Of a DNA stretch of 64,000 bases, positions 53,327 to 61,742 are shown piece by piece (the stretch's first letter is position 1; every line of letters begins with the position of its first letter). This stretch comes from CAZIOH01 sp964540815. GTDB lineage: Bacteria; Myxococcota_A; Polyangia; Fen-1088. The DNA lies in contig CAZIOH010000001.1 of the NCBI GenBank assembly GCA_964540815.1, positions 62,001 to 126,000 of the forward strand, read 5' to 3'. Under the pieces are notes generated by a model, which worked only from the letters and a program-made list of their open reading frames with translations, made no database searches and was not told where the DNA came from. The position numbers were made by a program, and so were the translations under genes.

Positions 53327-55030
53327 ATGCCTCCCTTGGGCAAGAAGGCGCGACAGGCGGCAGCGAGCACCCCGGTGAGCCTACCCGGACCGCCCTCCTC
53401 CGATTCCTTCGATGTCCTGCTCGCCCAGCAGCGCCCCTTTGGCGACAGCGCCTACCTGCACGAGCAGGTTCAGGCGCGTTATCACCAGCGCCTGCTCAAG
53501 ATCGCGGCGGATCTGCCCATCGCCGGCGCGCTCTCGAGCGCGCTCGAGAGCGCGACACCCTACCGGCAATACCGCACCCTCGGTGATCCGGTGGTGCGGC
53601 ACGCCGTCCATCAGGTCCTCCGCCACGTGTGGCACGGCGCGGGGGAGGGCCGCCTCGCGACCGAAGGTCCATCCCCGATACACGGTCTGTCCCTGGCGGG
53701 CTGCGAGGAGATCTTCCGCGAGACCATCGGTCACCTCGAGGGAGGGGGCCGCGGAGGTCCGCTCGAGTCCAGTGGGCCTGGCCTGCGTCGGCTCGGCGCC
53801 GAGGTCTGTCATGGATCGCTCTGGAGCGAGGAGCACCGCGACGACGTGTTCGGACGCTCGTTCCGGGGGATGGTGCACGACAATTTTGGGGGTGCGCCGC
53901 TGTGCGTCCCGACGGCCGCCGAATCGGCCCGCATTTCCCTCGGCGCCGAGCTGCTCGGCATCCTCATGCCCCACTGCGCCCGGAGTGTGCTCAGCCACGC
54001 GCACCTGACCGTCATCGTCCCCCACGTCGGGAGCTGGAAGCGGAAGGGATCGTGCTCCGAGTTCCGGCTCTCCGGGACCATCTTCCTCAACCGGGAGATG
54101 CTCGCCAACCCCTGGTGGGTGGCCGAGCACCTGCTGCACGAATCCCTCCATCAGAAGCTCTACGATTTCCGACACACCCACTCGCTCCTGGCGGAGGATC
54201 TCTCCGCCGACTGGCAGCCTGGGCCGGGCGCGGCGGCCGTGCGCGCCATCTGGAACGTCGGGGGAAATTCCGCGGCGAACGCCTGGGATACGTTCCGCGC
54301 CATCGCGGCGTTCCATGTCTACGTTCACCTCGCCGCGTTCTCGGTGCAGGTCGAGCGGCGTCGCACCGAGCTCGCCAGGCGCTTCGGTGCGCCCCCCGAG
54401 GGCACGGGCCCCGCGATGACCCACAGGCGTGAGGCCTTCGAGCGGGCGCAGTTTCTCGGTCGGCGCATCAAGGACACCTGCTGGCAGGAGATGGGCCCAG
54501 CCGGGCGGCTGCTGGTGGCGTGGCTCGGCTCCGTCCTCGGCGGCATCGATCGCGCGCCGCCGCCGCGCGACTCGCTCTACTTGCACCTCCTGCTCGACCG
54601 TTACCTGCTGGAGGCGAACCTGGTGGCCGAGAAGACGGGCGACAAGGCGGGCGACAAGACGGGCGACAAGGTCGGGCCGTCCGCGCAGCTCGAGGCACGA
54701 CTGGCCGAGGTGCTCGGCCACGAGATCGAGATCCTCCGGGGCGTCCTGGTGGCCGTCCAGGCGGATCGCGAGGAGCTCGAGCGCCTCGACCAGGCGGGGT
54801 CCGCGCGCCCCGAGGAGCCGGCGGGGACCGCCTTCCAGCGGTTCCGCCGCGTGGCGGCAGGAATCCTGCGTGTGCACTCCCCCGACGGCTACGGCTTGCG
54901 GATCACGTCCAGCATCGGCGCGCCGGGACCCTCGACGGCGGCACTCGACGAGCTCGTCGAGGGCATGGTGAATCGCTCGACCGAAGCGCTGCGGCCCGTG
55001 CTCGAGCTCGCACCTCCGCCTGCACGCTGA
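53327..55030 (+). CDS. HExxH-motif protein, candidate peptide-modifying or metal enzyme
   Basis: A 567-residue cytoplasmic protein with no signal peptide or membrane helix. The key sequence is AEHLLHESLHQKLYDF: HExxH with His271, Glu272 and His275, in the LxHExxH context of the family described as HExxH-motif putative peptide modification proteins, some of which were linked to ribosomally made peptides and alpha-ketoglutarate use. A third metal ligand cannot be fixed by eye. The rest is helical, and the C-terminal third includes a KTGDKAGDKTGDK repeat. The gene lies between the APC gene cluster and a hexapeptide-repeat secreted protein in the same direction. A conventional metalloprotease is the main alternative. 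Confidence 0.7.
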   Translation: MPPLGKKARQAAASTPVSLPGPPSSDSFDVLLAQQRPFGDSAYLHEQVQARYHQRLLKIAADLPIAGALSSALESATPYRQYRTLGDPVVRHAVHQVLRHVWHGAGEGRLATEGPSPIHGLSLAGCEEIFRETIGHLEGGGRGGPLESSGPGLRRLGAEVCHGSLWSEEHRDDVFGRSFRGMVHDNFGGAPLCVPTAAESARISLGAELLGILMPHCARSVLSHAHLTVIVPHVGSWKRKGSCSEFRLSGTIFLNREMLANPWWVAEHLLHESLHQKLYDFRHTHSLLAEDLSADWQPGPGAAAVRAIWNVGGNSAANAWDTFRAIAAFHVYVHLAAFSVQVERRRTELARRFGAPPEGTGPAMTHRREAFERAQFLGRRIKDTCWQEMGPAGRLLVAWLGSVLGGIDRAPPPRDSLYLHLLLDRYLLEANLVAEKTGDKAGDKTGDKVGPSAQLEARLAEVLGHEIEILRGVLVAVQADREELERLDQAGSARPEEPAGTAFQRFRRVAAGILRVHSPDGYGLRITSSIGAPGPSTAALDELVEGMVNRSTEALRPVLELAPPPAR

Positions 55031-55182
55031 CGGTCACCCGCGGAGCCCGCGCCCGTGGGCCCGCCGATGGGCCGAGCTCACCTGTTGTCTCCGAGGCATC
55101 GCTTTTCGCGGCGACGCAACACCCAGTACGCCCGACCCCCATCAAAGGAACCATATTTGGTGGTTTAACTTACACTTTTACT

Positions 55183-55198
55183 TGGCACAGTCCATGCT
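55183..55198 (+). promoter_or_regulatory. Sigma-54-type -24/-12 promoter candidate
   Basis: TGGCACAGTCCATGCT matches the sigma-54 consensus TGGCACR-N4-TTGCW with one mismatch and the exact 12-base distance between the GG and GC doublets. The surrounding 40 bases are AT-rich in a very GC-rich window. Transcription would begin close to 55208, so either the mRNA is nearly leaderless or translation starts downstream of 55211, for example at the ATG at 55283. Confidence 0.55.
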
Positions 55199-55210
55199 GA
55201 GTCCTCGGTC

Positions 55211-56497
55211 ATGGAAAAGCCCCGCGTATTCAAGACCAACTCCGCGACCAAGTTCGAGATCAAGGCCGCTTCGAGATTCGCCATGTCGTTCCTGGCGCTC
55301 GCCCTCACCGGGTCGGGCTGCGTGGCCCCCGGGGGGGAGCAGGCCGGACAGGAGAGCGTGGCCGAGGCGCCGGCGACGGGATCCGTGAACGGATTGTCGT
55401 CCATCAACGGCCTGAGCTCGATCAACGGCCTGTCGTCCATCAACGGGTTGAGCTCGATCAACGGCCTCAATTCGCCGACGGGCCTGAGCTCGACGACCGG
55501 CCTCATGACCAGCGCCGCCGGACGCACGACGATATCCTACATCGTTCGCTGCGCGCTGCCGGCCGGGCACAGCATCACGAAGAAGGATCAGTACGGCAAC
55601 AACTACACCTTCAACGGCGCGCTGGGACTGGCCCCGGGCTGGGAAACGGGCCCCACCACCCAGAACGACCGCTACTGGATCTCCTCCTGTCTGATGGCCC
55701 ACATCAACACGAGCGGGCAGCACATTCCCCTGTACCTCGATGGACCGAATCCCCTCGGCTGGGGACGCAACGGCGGCTATCCCATCCAGGAGGGTACCTT
55801 CGTGGGTGATCTCTTCGCTTCCCCTCCGGTGGGGCGCTACTGCGGTGGTCGCGGCTTCGGCAGCAACGTGGTCGCCGGACGCATCGGCGACGACAACCAG
55901 CACGGGGTACCGTACGCCGTCATGAAGTCCTCGTCTGGCGACACCAGCTGCGACGTGGTCTGCTCCGGCACCGCCAACAACGACGGATACACCAACTGCG
56001 GCGGCGTGACCGGGAACCCGATCACGGTCTGGCGCCAGCTGGCGGCCCCGCCCGCGATCGGCTTCGAGGGCAACCTCGGAGGCTTTGTCGCGAAGGGAGA
56101 CCAACCGCTTACGCTATCCGTGGCGAGCGATCGCTTCGTCGAGGGCTCGCACTCGCTGCTCGCCAGCATCAACGCCAAGGGCAGCGGGACTGCCTCGATT
56201 CAAACCAACGCGCCCTCGAGCATCCACGCGAACCAGACCCTGACGGTGTTCATCAACGTTCCGTCCGGGACCAACTGGAGCTACGCCCAGCTCTTCCTGC
56301 AGGAGCCCGCCAATAACTATCGCTGGACCAACGTCGGGTACACCCGCAGCCAGGTCACGCCGGGGGAGTGGAACAGCATGGTCCTCAAGGTCCCGTCGGA
56401 CTACAAGGGGAGCGGCACACAGCTCGGGGTCAACCTGGTCACCACCGGGCCCGGCGCCATCAAGGCCTATCTCGACGCGGTCTACTCCGAGGACTAG
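55211..56497 (+). CDS. Secreted protein with NGLSSI hexapeptide repeats and a CBM-like domain
   Basis: The 428-residue product has a signal peptide ending in the lipobox TGSGC (Cys37), then six to seven copies of a hexapeptide (NGLSSI, degenerating to NGLNSP, TGLSST, TGLMT) at residues 60-100. The domain that follows begins GRTTISYIVRCALPAGHSITKKDQ and ISSCLMAHINTSG, blocks I associate with Polyangia-specific secreted proteins of unknown function that carry the same kind of repeat. The last 150 residues look like a sugar-binding beta-sandwich (SHSLLASINAKGSG...KAYLDAVYSED). The start could be ATG 55283 instead. A sigma-54-like promoter precedes it and a hairpin follows its stop. Function unknown. 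Confidence 0.82.
   Translation: MEKPRVFKTNSATKFEIKAASRFAMSFLALALTGSGCVAPGGEQAGQESVAEAPATGSVNGLSSINGLSSINGLSSINGLSSINGLNSPTGLSSTTGLMTSAAGRTTISYIVRCALPAGHSITKKDQYGNNYTFNGALGLAPGWETGPTTQNDRYWISSCLMAHINTSGQHIPLYLDGPNPLGWGRNGGYPIQEGTFVGDLFASPPVGRYCGGRGFGSNVVAGRIGDDNQHGVPYAVMKSSSGDTSCDVVCSGTANNDGYTNCGGVTGNPITVWRQLAAPPAIGFEGNLGGFVAKGDQPLTLSVASDRFVEGSHSLLASINAKGSGTASIQTNAPSSIHANQTLTVFINVPSGTNWSYAQLFLQEPANNYRWTNVGYTRSQVTPGEWNSMVLKVPSDYKGSGTQLGVNLVTTGPGAIKAYLDAVYSED
55388..55510 (+). repeat. 18-bp tandem repeat coding for NGLSSI
   Basis: Four near-perfect copies of an 18-base unit encoding Asn-Gly-Leu-Ser-Ser-Ile, followed by three degenerate units, lie immediately after the lipobox region of the secreted protein. 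Codon use for the serines and leucines alternates between units (TCGTCC and AGCTCG), suggesting a higher-order 36-base duplication. Confidence 0.9.
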
Positions 56498-56511
56498 CGG
56501 CGCCTCTGGCG

Positions 56512-56543
56512 CCCGCGGGAAGGGGCGGACCCCTCCCCGCGGG
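56512..56543 (+). terminator. Strong hairpin after the hexapeptide-repeat gene
   Basis: Fourteen-base arms (CCCGCGGGAAGGGG and CCCCTCCCCGCGGG) with a single mismatch enclose a 4-base loop, starting 15 bases after the stop codon of the preceding gene. It lacks a T-run, as many terminators in very GC-rich genomes do. Confidence 0.65.
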
Positions 56544-56877
56544 CCCCTCCAGCGGACGACGAGAACGAGTCCGGATCTGCTTCGCCAGTGGCATCTCCGG
56601 TTGGCAAAGCCAACCTCCGATCAACCCCATGGAGGGCGTGGACGCGGGGCATGACTCAACCCGAGACTGAGCCCCAACCCGGTTTCTAATCCCCTCGCCC
56701 CACGGAGCGGGAGAGGGTCCGGGAGAGGGCCCCACTCTTCCCCGAGCTCAGGATTCTTCAGTCTTCAGTGGGCGAGCGAAGCGCGGCTTTGCCGCGCCGA
56801 GCGAGAGGGGCGCGGGGACGTGCGAGCGGCAGCGAGCCGCGTCCCCGATTGAATCGCCAGCCGCGTCCCCGATTGAA
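56544..56877. other. Intergenic stretch with small repeats, no gene
   Basis: These 334 bases hold no ORF I can support. Visible elements are a GAGAGGGTCCGGGAGAGGGCC block (about 56709), a GCGCGGCTTTGCCGCGC hairpin near 56783, and two copies of AGCCGCGTCCCCGATTGAATC 24 bases apart (56835 and 56859) just before the stop of the dehydrogenase gene. Confidence 0.6.
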
Positions 56878-57858
56878 TCACCACACCCGGTCGAGCAACG
56901 GTTGGCCGGCGGTGTAGCGCACGAGGTTGTCGAGGAAGTGGTGGACGAGCCGCACCCACTCGGTCGCGTGGCCCCCAGCGATGTGCGGGGTGATCGTGCA
57001 GCTCGGGGCGGACCAGAGCGGGTGATCCACGGGGAGGGGCTCGGGATCGGTGACGTCGAGATAGGCTGCGGCGAGCTGGCCCGAGTGCAGCGCCGCCGCA
57101 AGCGCCCGCTGGTCGACCGTCGTTCCTCGGCCGATGTTGTAGAAGACGGCCCCTCGCTTGAGGGATTCGAGCCGGGCGGCGTCGAAGAAACCCTCGGTCC
57201 CCGGGCTGGCGGGGAGGATGTCGATGACGTGGTCGGCCCGCCCGAGCGCCTGGGCGGCTTCAGGGCTGCCCAGGGCGAAGGTCGGAACGCCCTCGTCACC
57301 CGCCACCTGCCGCCGGATCGCCTGGATCCGGAGGCCGAGCGGTTCGAGGAGCTGCACCAGGTGGCGGGCGATCGAGCCGAATCCGACGATCGTCACGAGC
57401 TCGTCGCGCAGGATGCGGCTCTTCGCCCGCAGCGCGAGTTGTGGCCAGGCCCGCGCGCCCCGCTGATCCTCGAAGGCGTCTCGCAGCTGGCGGGCCTCGG
57501 CGCACAGAAAGGCCAGCACGTGCAGCGCGCATGGCTCGTCGAACACCAGGGAGCTCTTCGTCAGGGCGGCGCGCCGGGCTCGGAAACCCTCGCGGATGGC
57601 GGGCGTGTCGAAGGCCGTATAGCCGGCGCTGATCAGGTGAACCCAGGCGACCCGTCCGGAGGACGCCACCTGAGCGGGGTCGGGTTGCCCGAAGACGACA
57701 TCGGCCTCGTCGATCCGTGGGTCGGGCCCGGCGCGGCCGAGGACCCCGACGGGGCCGCCCGAGGGTCGAAGCCACCGATGCCCCTCGATTCCGGCGGCGA
57801 ACTTCGCCTCGGCGTCGGCTGGCAGCGCGGCGTTGCAATAGATGTCGAGCGGCTTCAT
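56878..57858 (-). CDS. D-2-hydroxyacid dehydrogenase family protein
   Basis: The 326-residue enzyme has the NAD-binding motif GFGSIARHL, then GRGTTVD (active-site Arg region: YNIGRGTTVD), the acidic LDVTDPEPLPVDHPLW (Glu) and TPHIAGG (His): the R-E-H set of D-isomer-specific 2-hydroxyacid dehydrogenases. It would interconvert a 2-keto and a D-2-hydroxy acid with NAD(P)H in the cytoplasm; glyoxylate/hydroxypyruvate reductase is a possible role. The ATG at 57858 lacks a good ribosome site, but the first residues (MKPLDIYCNA) fit the fold. It stands alone between repeats. Confidence 0.9.
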   Translation of the reverse strand: MKPLDIYCNAALPADAEAKFAAGIEGHRWLRPSGGPVGVLGRAGPDPRIDEADVVFGQPDPAQVASSGRVAWVHLISAGYTAFDTPAIREGFRARRAALTKSSLVFDEPCALHVLAFLCAEARQLRDAFEDQRGARAWPQLALRAKSRILRDELVTIVGFGSIARHLVQLLEPLGLRIQAIRRQVAGDEGVPTFALGSPEAAQALGRADHVIDILPASPGTEGFFDAARLESLKRGAVFYNIGRGTTVDQRALAAALHSGQLAAAYLDVTDPEPLPVDHPLWSAPSCTITPHIAGGHATEWVRLVHHFLDNLVRYTAGQPLLDRVW

Positions 57859-57924
57859 GTCGGCGGTGTTCGGACGGAAAGTATCACGCCGAGGGTTGCC
57901 GCCGCGAGTCTCCGGCCCGTCGTC

Positions 57925-58019
57925 GTCACGGAGGGCCACCGGCCCTCCTGTTCGTCACGGAGGGCCACCGGCCCTCCTGTTCGTCACGGAGGGCCACCGG
58001 CCCTCCTGTTCGTCACGGA
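57925..58019. repeat. Three tandem 29-bp units, each a strong hairpin
   Basis: Identical 29-base units start at 57925, 57954 and 57983, with a partial fourth at 58012. Each contains GGAGGGCC-ACC-GGCCCTCC, a perfect 8-bp stem with a 3-base loop. They lie directly behind the stop codon of the minus-strand lipoprotein gene (its TGA is in the partial fourth unit) and 66 bases before the start of the dehydrogenase. They may act as serial terminators or RNA stabilisers. Confidence 0.85.
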
Positions 58020-59185
58020 GCGGAGGGGAAGACGATCTGCATCCCGTCGATCGGGGCGCGCGCGGGGGTGGTGGTCCCCGGGGTCGCGGTGAGCGTGAAG
58101 GCGGCGCCGGTCAGCTTCCGGAAGACGATGTAATTTCCGGTGCCCCCGTCGCGGGCCTGGCTGAAGCCGGTGAATGTGGTCGGCGTGGGACCGACCTCGC
58201 TGACCGTCAACGACGTGGTCCCGAGCGTGTACCGACAGGTGCGCGTGCTGGAGGATTTGATCTCGCCGCTCACGTAGACGTAGACGTCGTAGCCCGCGGC
58301 GGTCAGGTCGGTCGGTAGCTTCGAGACCATCACGGTGGCCGGGCTCGTCGAGGAGAGGGGATCGAGGTACCCGTTCATCATCTTGACGTCGCCCGGAGCA
58401 TCGGAGTACTGGTGGTTCCACTCGCCTGGACCGGATGCGGAGCTCGCGGACTGCCAGCCCACCGTCGCCGCGGTGACGCCGCCGTTCGACAGCGTGAGGT
58501 TCGCGAGCGAGCCGGTGGGCCCGATCGCCGCGTTCCATTGCGCCGCGGGCCTGGCCCCCGCGACCTCGGAGGCCGCCATCGGGACTCCCGGCACCAGCGT
58601 CATGCCACCCGTGCCGTTCGACATCCAGCGACCGCCGACGAAGTCGATGCTGAGCACCACCTCCGAAGCTCCACCGGCTCCCGCGGCACCCATCGTCTGG
58701 TCCCCTCCCGTCCCCGGTGCCGTGGTCCCTCCCTGGCCACCCGTCCCGGTGACGGCGCCGTCGCCCCCGGTCGCATTGCCGCCGCTCGCGCTCCCGCCCG
58801 TGGCGTCTGCACCGGTGGTGCCGGGGCCTCCACCTTGACCCGCGTCGTTGCCAGAGCCGAGACCTCCCGTCCCGCTCGGCCCGGCTCCACCGCTCGCTCC
58901 TGGCGCTCCGGCCCCTCCATTCGGGGCCCCGCTGCCACCCGCGGAAGACGCCAGCGCCCCGCCGCCAGTGCCCGCGGTCGAGCCTCCGCCCGCTCCGCCC
59001 GACCCCCTGGGACCGACGGTCCCTCCGGACGCGCCGGTGACGAGCGCGCTTTGACCGCCCTGGCCACTCAGCGCGGCGTAGTCGTACCGGCAACCACAGA
59101 ACAAGGTGGCCAGCAGCAGCGACAGGACCACCTCCCGCAGGCAGGTGCGGCTGCTCCCCTCCTCCTCACGCAAGCATTGGAGCAT
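58013..59185 (-). CDS. Lipoprotein with YDYAAL motif, Gly-rich linker and DUF-type beta domain
   Basis: The 390-residue protein has a signal peptide ending FCGC and then RYDYAALSG, a near copy of the motif in the lipoprotein at 38.5 kb. A Gly/Thr/Ala-rich linker of about 140 residues follows. The C-terminal 210 residues start VVLSIDFVGG and contain VAGARPAAQWNAAIGPTG and ANLTLSNGGVTAATVGWQ, a pattern common in planctomycete and myxobacterial secreted proteins of unknown function. Start uncertain; no good ribosome site before ATG 59185. Likely anchored in the outer membrane. Confidence 0.75.
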   Translation of the reverse strand: MLQCLREEEGSSRTCLREVVLSLLLATLFCGCRYDYAALSGQGGQSALVTGASGGTVGPRGSGGAGGGSTAGTGGGALASSAGGSGAPNGGAGAPGASGGAGPSGTGGLGSGNDAGQGGGPGTTGADATGGSASGGNATGGDGAVTGTGGQGGTTAPGTGGDQTMGAAGAGGASEVVLSIDFVGGRWMSNGTGGMTLVPGVPMAASEVAGARPAAQWNAAIGPTGSLANLTLSNGGVTAATVGWQSASSASGPGEWNHQYSDAPGDVKMMNGYLDPLSSTSPATVMVSKLPTDLTAAGYDVYVYVSGEIKSSSTRTCRYTLGTTSLTVSEVGPTPTTFTGFSQARDGGTGNYIVFRKLTGAAFTLTATPGTTTPARAPIDGMQIVFPSAP

Positions 59186-59313
59186 CGGCGAGCCGCGAGC
59201 GTGTCGGATTTGCGGGGGAAGAGACCTATCTCCGTATGCGCGGTTCGCGAAAACCAAGGATCCCACCGGAACTCTTTAAGTTTCCGAGGTTGCCGGCGAT
59301 CGGCCTTGCAGGC

Positions 59314-61023
59314 TCAGGCGCTCTGGAAGGCGTATCGAAACCAGTCAATGTCGACGTGGCCGGTGTCGCCGAGGTCGTTGTAGGTGTAGATGCCGACGAG
59401 GTCTCCACGGTAGTTGCCCCACCTCAGCTCGTAGGGCAGCCCGAAGTCCACGAAGATCTCTCCATCGAGGCTGTACTGGCAGCGGCTGATGAAGGCGGCG
59501 TCCACGCACGAGCGGAGCCAGATTTCGGCCGTGTCCTCCGACAGGGAGGGGCCAGGCACGATCGTCGCGTCGTTCTGGTAAACGAGGCGCCGTGCGCCGC
59601 CTTCCCGACGGACGCTGATTCGAGCATGGTGGAGGCCGCCGTTGAAGTGCACCAGCCCGGCCACCTGGCCCTCGTCCATTCCGGTGACGTCCATCTTCAG
59701 GGTCACCACGGCTGACGTTTCTCCGCCGCCTCCGCCGCCGCCAAAGGTCCGCTGCGCCAGGGTGTTCCCGGCGCTGAAGAAGTCGCCTCGGGTGAGCGGT
59801 CGAAACGCCCGCAAGCGCAAGTGCCCTCTGCGCTCGGTGAGCGACCAGAAATCGGCGCGCGGCTGGTGGTTCCACTGCCACTGGGGGGAGAGCACGGCGG
59901 CGTCGAAGTCGTCGCTTCCCTGAGGGAAGCATCTCTGCCCCCCCGCCACGGGCAGGGCGCCCCCGCCGAGATCCCCGCCGATCGCCTCCGAGCCAGCCGC
60001 GCCAGCCCCGGCATCCGGACCATGGGAGCTCGGGGTCCGCAGGCCAGGGATGGGCCATCCATCGAGCCAGGTGACCGGCAGCAAGGACAGCGGCCGGCCA
60101 TCGGGGAAGCCGCCCTTCCCCTCGTGGGTCACGAAGTACCATTGCCCGCGCTCGGTCTCGACGAGGCCCCCCTGATTGGGCTCGCGATCGCTTGGCCCGT
60201 GGCCGCGCATGATCTGCCGGACCTCGTACGCGCCAGGAGATCCGGGGCGGCCCGGGCTGCCGTCGGGATGGGTCCCGAAGAGGTGGCGCGCGCGCTTCAT
60301 CATTCCCACCCGCACGCCGTCCTTGACCTCGTTGTGAAACAAGTAATAGAGGCCGTCGATCTTGTAGATCTTGCTGGCCTCGCTGGTCGGGCGATCGTAG
60401 ATGATCGTTCCTTCGCCGTAGGGTTGCGGGCCCTCGCGGTTCATGGCGTCGACGTCCGCGTCGAGCAGGAAGGCGCCATCGGCGCTCATCTGGAAGAGAT
60501 GCGGGCACCACGGGCCCGAAACCTTGCTGGCGGCGAGGTAGGCGGTGCCGTCGTCCTCCCAGAAGGGACAGGGATCGTCCCACTTCATGACCCGCAGCGG
60601 CCGTCCCTTTGCGTCGCGCATCTGCCGCAGCTCCCAGGGCCCGGTGGGATCACGCGCGGTGCTGACGAAGAACCCTTCGCCGAGGTACGACGTGAAGAAC
60701 ACCCAGAAGCGCCCCGCGTGAAAACGAATCGCGCCCGCGTAGATGCCGTGGTTGTAGCGATTCATGCGCTCCCAGCCCAGCTCCGGGCCGATCGCGCGCA
60801 GGTCGGGGACCGCGTAGCCGATGGTCGACCAGTTGACCAGATCCTTCGAGTGCAGCACCGCCACCCCGGGCGCGAGATGGAAGGTCGAGGAGATGAGGTA
60901 GTAGTCGGGCCCGACCCGGATCAGGTCGGGATCGCTGTAGTCCGCGGGCAAGATCGGGTTGCGGTAGGTCCCATCGCCCTGGTCTCCCCAGGCGCGCCGG
61001 CGGGTCGTGCGGGCGGAGCTCAG
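59314..61023 (-). CDS. GH43-family glycoside hydrolase with C-terminal lectin-like domain
   Basis: The 569-residue product has the five-bladed propeller of GH43: YSDPDLIRVG (general base Asp31), WDDPCPFWEDDG (second Asp) and YGEGTIIYD (general acid Glu). Residues about 375-560 are a concanavalin-like C-terminal domain (GNTLAQRTF, RGDLVGIYTYND). The fold splits beta-xylosides or alpha-L-arabinofuranosides. No ATG, GTG or TTG gives a sensible start; the first credible in-frame codon is a CTG at 61023 that overlaps the stop of the GST gene as CTGA. A signal peptide is not seen. The in-frame upstream extension is a shadow of the GST gene. Confidence 0.82.
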   Translation of the reverse strand: MSSARTTRRRAWGDQGDGTYRNPILPADYSDPDLIRVGPDYYLISSTFHLAPGVAVLHSKDLVNWSTIGYAVPDLRAIGPELGWERMNRYNHGIYAGAIRFHAGRFWVFFTSYLGEGFFVSTARDPTGPWELRQMRDAKGRPLRVMKWDDPCPFWEDDGTAYLAASKVSGPWCPHLFQMSADGAFLLDADVDAMNREGPQPYGEGTIIYDRPTSEASKIYKIDGLYYLFHNEVKDGVRVGMMKRARHLFGTHPDGSPGRPGSPGAYEVRQIMRGHGPSDREPNQGGLVETERGQWYFVTHEGKGGFPDGRPLSLLPVTWLDGWPIPGLRTPSSHGPDAGAGAAGSEAIGGDLGGGALPVAGGQRCFPQGSDDFDAAVLSPQWQWNHQPRADFWSLTERRGHLRLRAFRPLTRGDFFSAGNTLAQRTFGGGGGGGETSAVVTLKMDVTGMDEGQVAGLVHFNGGLHHARISVRREGGARRLVYQNDATIVPGPSLSEDTAEIWLRSCVDAAFISRCQYSLDGEIFVDFGLPYELRWGNYRGDLVGIYTYNDLGDTGHVDIDWFRYAFQSA

Positions 61024-61742
61024 CGGCGCACCGTGCTGGCGTCCTGTCCGTAGAGGACACGGCGTTCCTCTTCGGTCATGACGGGAGGGGTGTCCTTCGG
61101 CGGATTGATCTGGTTCGCGAGGGCGTAGGCCCGCGCGGTGGCAGGGCGGGCGCCGATGGCCTCGAGCCAGCGCGCGATGTTGGGGAAGTCCGCGATGTTC
61201 TGGTTGAGGCGGGCGTAGCCCTTCACCCAGGGGTAGCTCGCGATGTCGGCGATGCTGTAGGTGCCCCTGCCGGCGCCGGCGACGAAGTCGCGCGCGTCGA
61301 GGCGCTTGTCGAGCACCGCGAACAGGCGGGCGGTCTCGCGCTCGTAGCGGTTGATGGCGTAAGGGATCTTCTCGGGCGCCGCGTGGTTGAAGTGGCCGTT
61401 CTGACCGGCCATCGGACCGAGCCCGGCCATCTGCCAGAAGAGCCAGGCGAGGGTGTCGGTGCGACCCCGCAGATCGGGCGGCAACAGCTGGCCGGTCTTC
61501 TCGGCCAGGTACAAGAGGATGGCCCCCGACTCGAAGATCGAGAGCGGCGGCCCACCGTCGGCCGGGGCGTGATCGACGATGGCGGGCATGCGGTTGTTGG
61601 GTGCGATGGCCAGGAACTCGGGCCGGAACTGTTCGCCCTTGCCGATGTTGACCGGAACGATCCTGTAGGGGATCCCCGCCTCCTCGAGGAAGAGGGTGAT
61701 CTTGTGGCCGTTCGGGGTGGTCCAGTAGTGCAGATCGATCAT
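61020..61742 (-). CDS. GST-family disulfide-bond oxidoreductase (YfcG/YghU-like)
   Basis: The 240-residue protein starts MIDLHYWTTPNGHKITLFLEEAGIPYR and contains GKGEQFRPEFLAIAPNNRMPAIVD, IFESGAILLYLAEKTG and SIADIASYPWVKGY: the glutathione S-transferase fold of the YfcG/YghU (Ure2-like) class. YfcG reduces disulfides with glutathione. The TPNG motif supplies the Thr/Asn that replace the usual Ser. The stop overlaps a CTG start of the GH43 gene, so the two may form an operon although their jobs look unrelated. Confidence 0.92.
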   Translation of the reverse strand: MIDLHYWTTPNGHKITLFLEEAGIPYRIVPVNIGKGEQFRPEFLAIAPNNRMPAIVDHAPADGGPPLSIFESGAILLYLAEKTGQLLPPDLRGRTDTLAWLFWQMAGLGPMAGQNGHFNHAAPEKIPYAINRYERETARLFAVLDKRLDARDFVAGAGRGTYSIADIASYPWVKGYARLNQNIADFPNIARWLEAIGARPATARAYALANQINPPKDTPPVMTEEERRVLYGQDASTVRR

